A DNA stretch of 64,000 bases from contig NZ_VCCH02000006.1 of assembly GCF_005938675.2 (NCBI RefSeq), forward strand, positions 99,657 to 163,656. Direction: 5' to 3'. A model generated the notes under the pieces. That model had not been told where the DNA came from. It searched no databases and was given only the letters and a program-made list of their open reading frames with translations. The position numbers were made by a program, and so were the translations under genes. Of the stretch, positions 61,967 to 64,000 are shown in pieces. How positions within the stretch are numbered: position 1 is the stretch's first letter; the number at the start of each line of letters is the position of its first letter. The DNA is from Mycobacterium sp. KBS0706 (lineage in GTDB: Bacteria > Pseudomonadota > Alphaproteobacteria > DSM-16000 > Inquilinaceae).

Positions 61967-62817
61967 GCAGCCCCCTGATCGAGGTCCGCAACCTTGGCAT
62001 CGCCTTCGGCCGCGGCGCCAGTGCCGTGCCGGTGGTGCGCGGCGTGTCCTTCACCCTCGGACGCGAAAAGCTCGGCATCGTCGGCGAATCCGGCGCCGGC
62101 AAATCGACCGTCGGCCGTGCGCTGATGCGGCTGCTGCCGCCCGCCGCCCGGGTGACGGCCGACCGCATGGCCTTCCGCGACACCGACCTGCTGGCGGCGA
62201 GCGAGCGGCAGATGATGGATCTGCGCGGCCGGCGCATGGGGCTGATCCTGCAGGACCCGAAATACTCGCTGAACCCGGTCGTGCCGGTCGGCGAGCAGAT
62301 CGCCGAGGCCTGGCGGCTGCACCACAAGGGGCCGGCTCGCGAGGCGCGCGAGCGCACCCTGGCGATCCTCGAGGCGGTGAAGATCCGCGACCCCGCCCGG
62401 GTCGCGCGGCTCTATCCGCATGAGATCTCGGGCGGCATGGGCCAGCGCGTGATGATCGCGATGATGCTGATCGCCGGACCGGACGTGGTCATCGCCGACG
62501 AGCCGACCTCGGCGCTCGACGTCACCGTGCGGCTCGAGGTGCTGCATCTGCTGGACGAGCTGATCGAGAGCCGCGGCCTCGGCCTGATCCTGATCAGCCA
62601 CGACCTCAACCTGGTGCGCCGCTTCTGCGACCGCGTGGTGATCATGTATGCGGGACAGGTGATGGAGATCCTGCCGGCCGCCGATCTGGAGCGGGCCGAG
62701 CATCCCTACACCCGTGGCCTCCTGGCGTCGCTGCCGTCGATCCATCGTGCCCAGGACCGGCTGCCGGTGCTGCGCCGCGACCCGGCCTGGCTCGGGGGGA
62801 CGGGAGGCACGCCATGA
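61963..62817 (+). CDS. ABC transporter ATP-binding protein, DppD type
   Basis: The 284-residue ATPase has Walker A GESGAGKST, Q-loop LILQDPKYSLNP, signature ISGGMGQR (Gly in place of the common Arg) and Walker B VVIADEPTSALD. The peptide-family C-terminal helix YTRGLLASLPSI follows. It is made as a separate chain, unlike the fused ATPase at 46362-48104. Confidence 0.94.
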   Translation: MSSPLIEVRNLGIAFGRGASAVPVVRGVSFTLGREKLGIVGESGAGKSTVGRALMRLLPPAARVTADRMAFRDTDLLAASERQMMDLRGRRMGLILQDPKYSLNPVVPVGEQIAEAWRLHHKGPAREARERTLAILEAVKIRDPARVARLYPHEISGGMGQRVMIAMMLIAGPDVVIADEPTSALDVTVRLEVLHLLDELIESRGLGLILISHDLNLVRRFCDRVVIMYAGQVMEILPAADLERAEHPYTRGLLASLPSIHRAQDRLPVLRRDPAWLGGTGGTP

Positions 62818-63566
62818 TCGAGGTCCGCGATCTCGTCGTGCGCTTCGCCGCCGACGCCCCGCCGGCGGTGGCCGGCGTCTCCTTCGCCGTCGCCGCGGGC
62901 GAGACCTTCGGCCTGGTCGGCGAATCCGGCTGCGGCAAGTCGACGGTGCTGCGCGCCTTGGCCGGTCTGAACACCGATTATGGCGGGGAGGTTCGGCTGG
63001 ACGGCACCGTGCTGCCGCCGCACCGCCCGCGCGCCTTCTTCAAGCGGGTGCAGATGGTGTTCCAGGACCCCTACGGGTCGCTGCATCCGCGCCAGACCAT
63101 CCAGGCCCAACTGCTGGAGCCGCTGCGCAACCAGGGCATGGCCCCGCCCGCGGATGCGGTCGGCGCGGCGCTGGATTCGGTCGGGCTGCCCCGTACGGCG
63201 GCCTTCCGCTACCCGCACCAGCTGTCCGGCGGCCAGCGCCAGCGCGTGGCCATCGCCCGCGCCCTGATGCTGCAGCCGGAGGTGCTGCTGCTGGACGAGC
63301 CGACCTCCGCCCTCGACGTCTCGGTGCAGGCCGAGATCCTGAACCTGCTGATGGATCTGCGGGCGCAGCGGGGCCTGACCTACATCCTGGTCAGCCATGA
63401 CCTCGCCGTGGTCGCCCATATGTGCCACCGCATCGCGGTGATGCAGGGCGGCCGCATCGTCGACGGCTTCGACGCGGCGACGCTCCGGGCCGGCACGCCG
63501 GCGCACCCCTATACGCAGGAGCTGCTGACCGCCAGCGAGGCCTATGGCGAGGCACCGGCCGGCTGA
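62814..63566 (+). CDS. ABC transporter ATP-binding protein, DppF type
   Basis: The 250-residue second ATPase of the importer has Walker A GESGCGKST, Q-loop MVFQDPYGSLHPRQT, signature LSGGQRQR, Walker B VLLLDEPTSALD and the C-terminal YTQELLTA. It is the last gene of the operon. ATG 62814 overlaps the previous stop. Confidence 0.94.
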   Translation: MIEVRDLVVRFAADAPPAVAGVSFAVAAGETFGLVGESGCGKSTVLRALAGLNTDYGGEVRLDGTVLPPHRPRAFFKRVQMVFQDPYGSLHPRQTIQAQLLEPLRNQGMAPPADAVGAALDSVGLPRTAAFRYPHQLSGGQRQRVAIARALMLQPEVLLLDEPTSALDVSVQAEILNLLMDLRAQRGLTYILVSHDLAVVAHMCHRIAVMQGGRIVDGFDAATLRAGTPAHPYTQELLTASEAYGEAPAG

Positions 63567-63636
63567 AGCTCACTGAGCGGAGCTTGCGGTGCCGGCTCGC
63601 AGTGATATCTATTATCCAGCGATCCAGGAGAGGCCA

Positions 63637-63792
63637 ATGCCCCGCAGCTTCGCACTTGGTGAGCGCTTCGAGGAGATCCGTCAGCTGCTCGCCGAGGCCG
63701 AGGGCGACGATCTGATTCCCGCCGACCAGGTCTTCGACGAGTTGCGTCGCCGGTACAAGGGGGTGGCCGCCGGCGATGCTGGTGAGTCTTGA
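63637..63792 (+). CDS. Small antitoxin-like protein (orphan)
   Basis: A 51-residue acidic protein (MPRSFALGERFEEIRQLLAE, then IPADQVFDELRRRYKG). The SFALGERFEE start and the IPA-x-x-VF-x-ELR-x-RY ending resemble ParD/RHH-type antitoxins of type II toxin-antitoxin pairs. CAGGAGAGG before ATG 63637 supports translation; an in-frame start at 63589 is less likely. No toxin-sized ORF of a known family is visible up to the window end, nor just upstream, so it may be a remnant or act alone. Confidence 0.55.
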   Translation: MPRSFALGERFEEIRQLLAEAEGDDLIPADQVFDELRRRYKGVAAGDAGES

Positions 63793-63872
63793 CTGCCATC
63801 GGACAATCCGATCCGGCCGAAAGCATCTCGCTCTAATACCAGCTGCCGTTGAGATCGACTCTCCAGCCCTTC

Positions 63873-63959
63873 CCCGTCATGGCGAGGCGCGCAGCGCCGT
63901 GGCCATCCAGAGATCGAGCCGCTGGATGGCCACGCCCCTTCGGGGCTCGCCATGACGGG
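63873..63959. repeat. Long imperfect inverted repeat (REP/cruciform-like element)
   Basis: Two arms of about 38 bases pair with each other: CCCGTCATGGCGAGG... (63873-63910) against ...GCTCGCCATGACGGG (63922-63959). CTGGATGGCCACG (63922-63934) pairs with CGTGGCCATCCAG (63898-63910). Each arm also has its own small hairpin (GGCGCGCAGCGCC; GCCCCTTCGGGGC). This arrangement is typical of dispersed intergenic repeats in GC-rich alphaproteobacteria. Confidence 0.75.
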
Positions 63960-63969
63960 TTAAGATTGA

Positions 63970-63994
63970 GGCCGTTGGTCTGATACCAACGGCC
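63970..63994. repeat. Perfect 10-base-stem hairpin next to the repeat
   Basis: GGCCGTTGGT (63970-63979) and ACCAACGGCC (63985-63994) pair perfectly around a CTGAT loop. A partial copy (TAATACCAGCTGCCG, 63835-63849) lies on the other side of the long inverted repeat, so the two flank it as ends of a composite element. It might also act as a terminator, but has no T run in view. Confidence 0.6.
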
Positions 63995-64000
63995 CTAGAT

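Noticed and set aside
63793..64000. A 90-codon minus-strand frame (63681-63953) across the terminal repeat
   Set aside because: It runs through the inverted repeat and has no ribosome site or family features.

Overview
The window is GC-rich, tightly packed chromosomal DNA from an alphaproteobacterium. The gene content and repeat style suggest a Rhodospirillales-type soil or plant-associated organism such as Azospirillum or Inquilinus; this is inference, as no rRNA or other taxonomic marker is present. Most neighbouring genes are translationally coupled by ATGA or TGATG overlaps, so many starts could be fixed from the overlap.

Positions 1-34354 hold one complete-looking type VI secretion system (T6SS) with its threonine-phosphorylation control pathway. 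Leftward from the central divergent region (22913-23206) run tssA-tssB-tssC-hcp-tssE-tssF-tssG-clpV-vgrG and then two unusual genes. The first (9617-10882) is a membrane-anchored protein resembling only the periplasmic middle part of TssM. The second (8253-9617) is an apparent catalytically dead PP2C domain joined through one membrane segment to an M23 peptidoglycan hydrolase. A further leftward operon (1-7412) holds a small exported protein, the kinase PpkA, a separate exported VWA protein that looks like the other half of PpkA, and TagT-TagS-TagR (ABC ATPase, permease, FGE-fold protein; TagR is cut by the window edge). Rightward run tssK-tagH(fha)-tssL-tssM-tagF and a 571-residue protein of unknown function whose gene starts in AT-richer DNA. 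The phosphatase pppA faces them. I find no tssJ and no PAAR gene.

Positions 34654-38908 form a coupled three-gene cassette: an OmpR-type response regulator, a di-haem cytochrome c peroxidase/MauG-type protein, and a hybrid histidine kinase with a VirA-like phosphoacceptor region.

Positions 38960-63566 are catabolic. The first block has a LysR regulator, uronate dehydrogenase, a FadR-type GntR regulator, a family-5 (peptide-type) ABC importer with a fused double ATPase, and an enolase-superfamily sugar-acid dehydratase. The second (49360-55427) looks like an Amadori-compound (fructosyl-amino-acid) locus: FrlD-like kinase, FrlB-like deglycase, a HutC-type GntR regulator with recognisable TTGTCAGACAA-type sites, an amino-acid-type ABC binding protein and permease without an ATPase, and a DadA-type FAD oxidoreductase. 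The third (55458-63566) is another sugar-acid block: DHDPS-family aldolase/dehydratase, FCD-type GntR regulator, a GalD-type enolase-superfamily enzyme, and a complete five-gene family-5 ABC importer.

The last 450 bases hold a small antitoxin-like ORF without a partner, and a long inverted repeat followed by a perfect hairpin, resembling dispersed intergenic repeats. I saw no tRNA, rRNA, CRISPR array, transposase or integrase.
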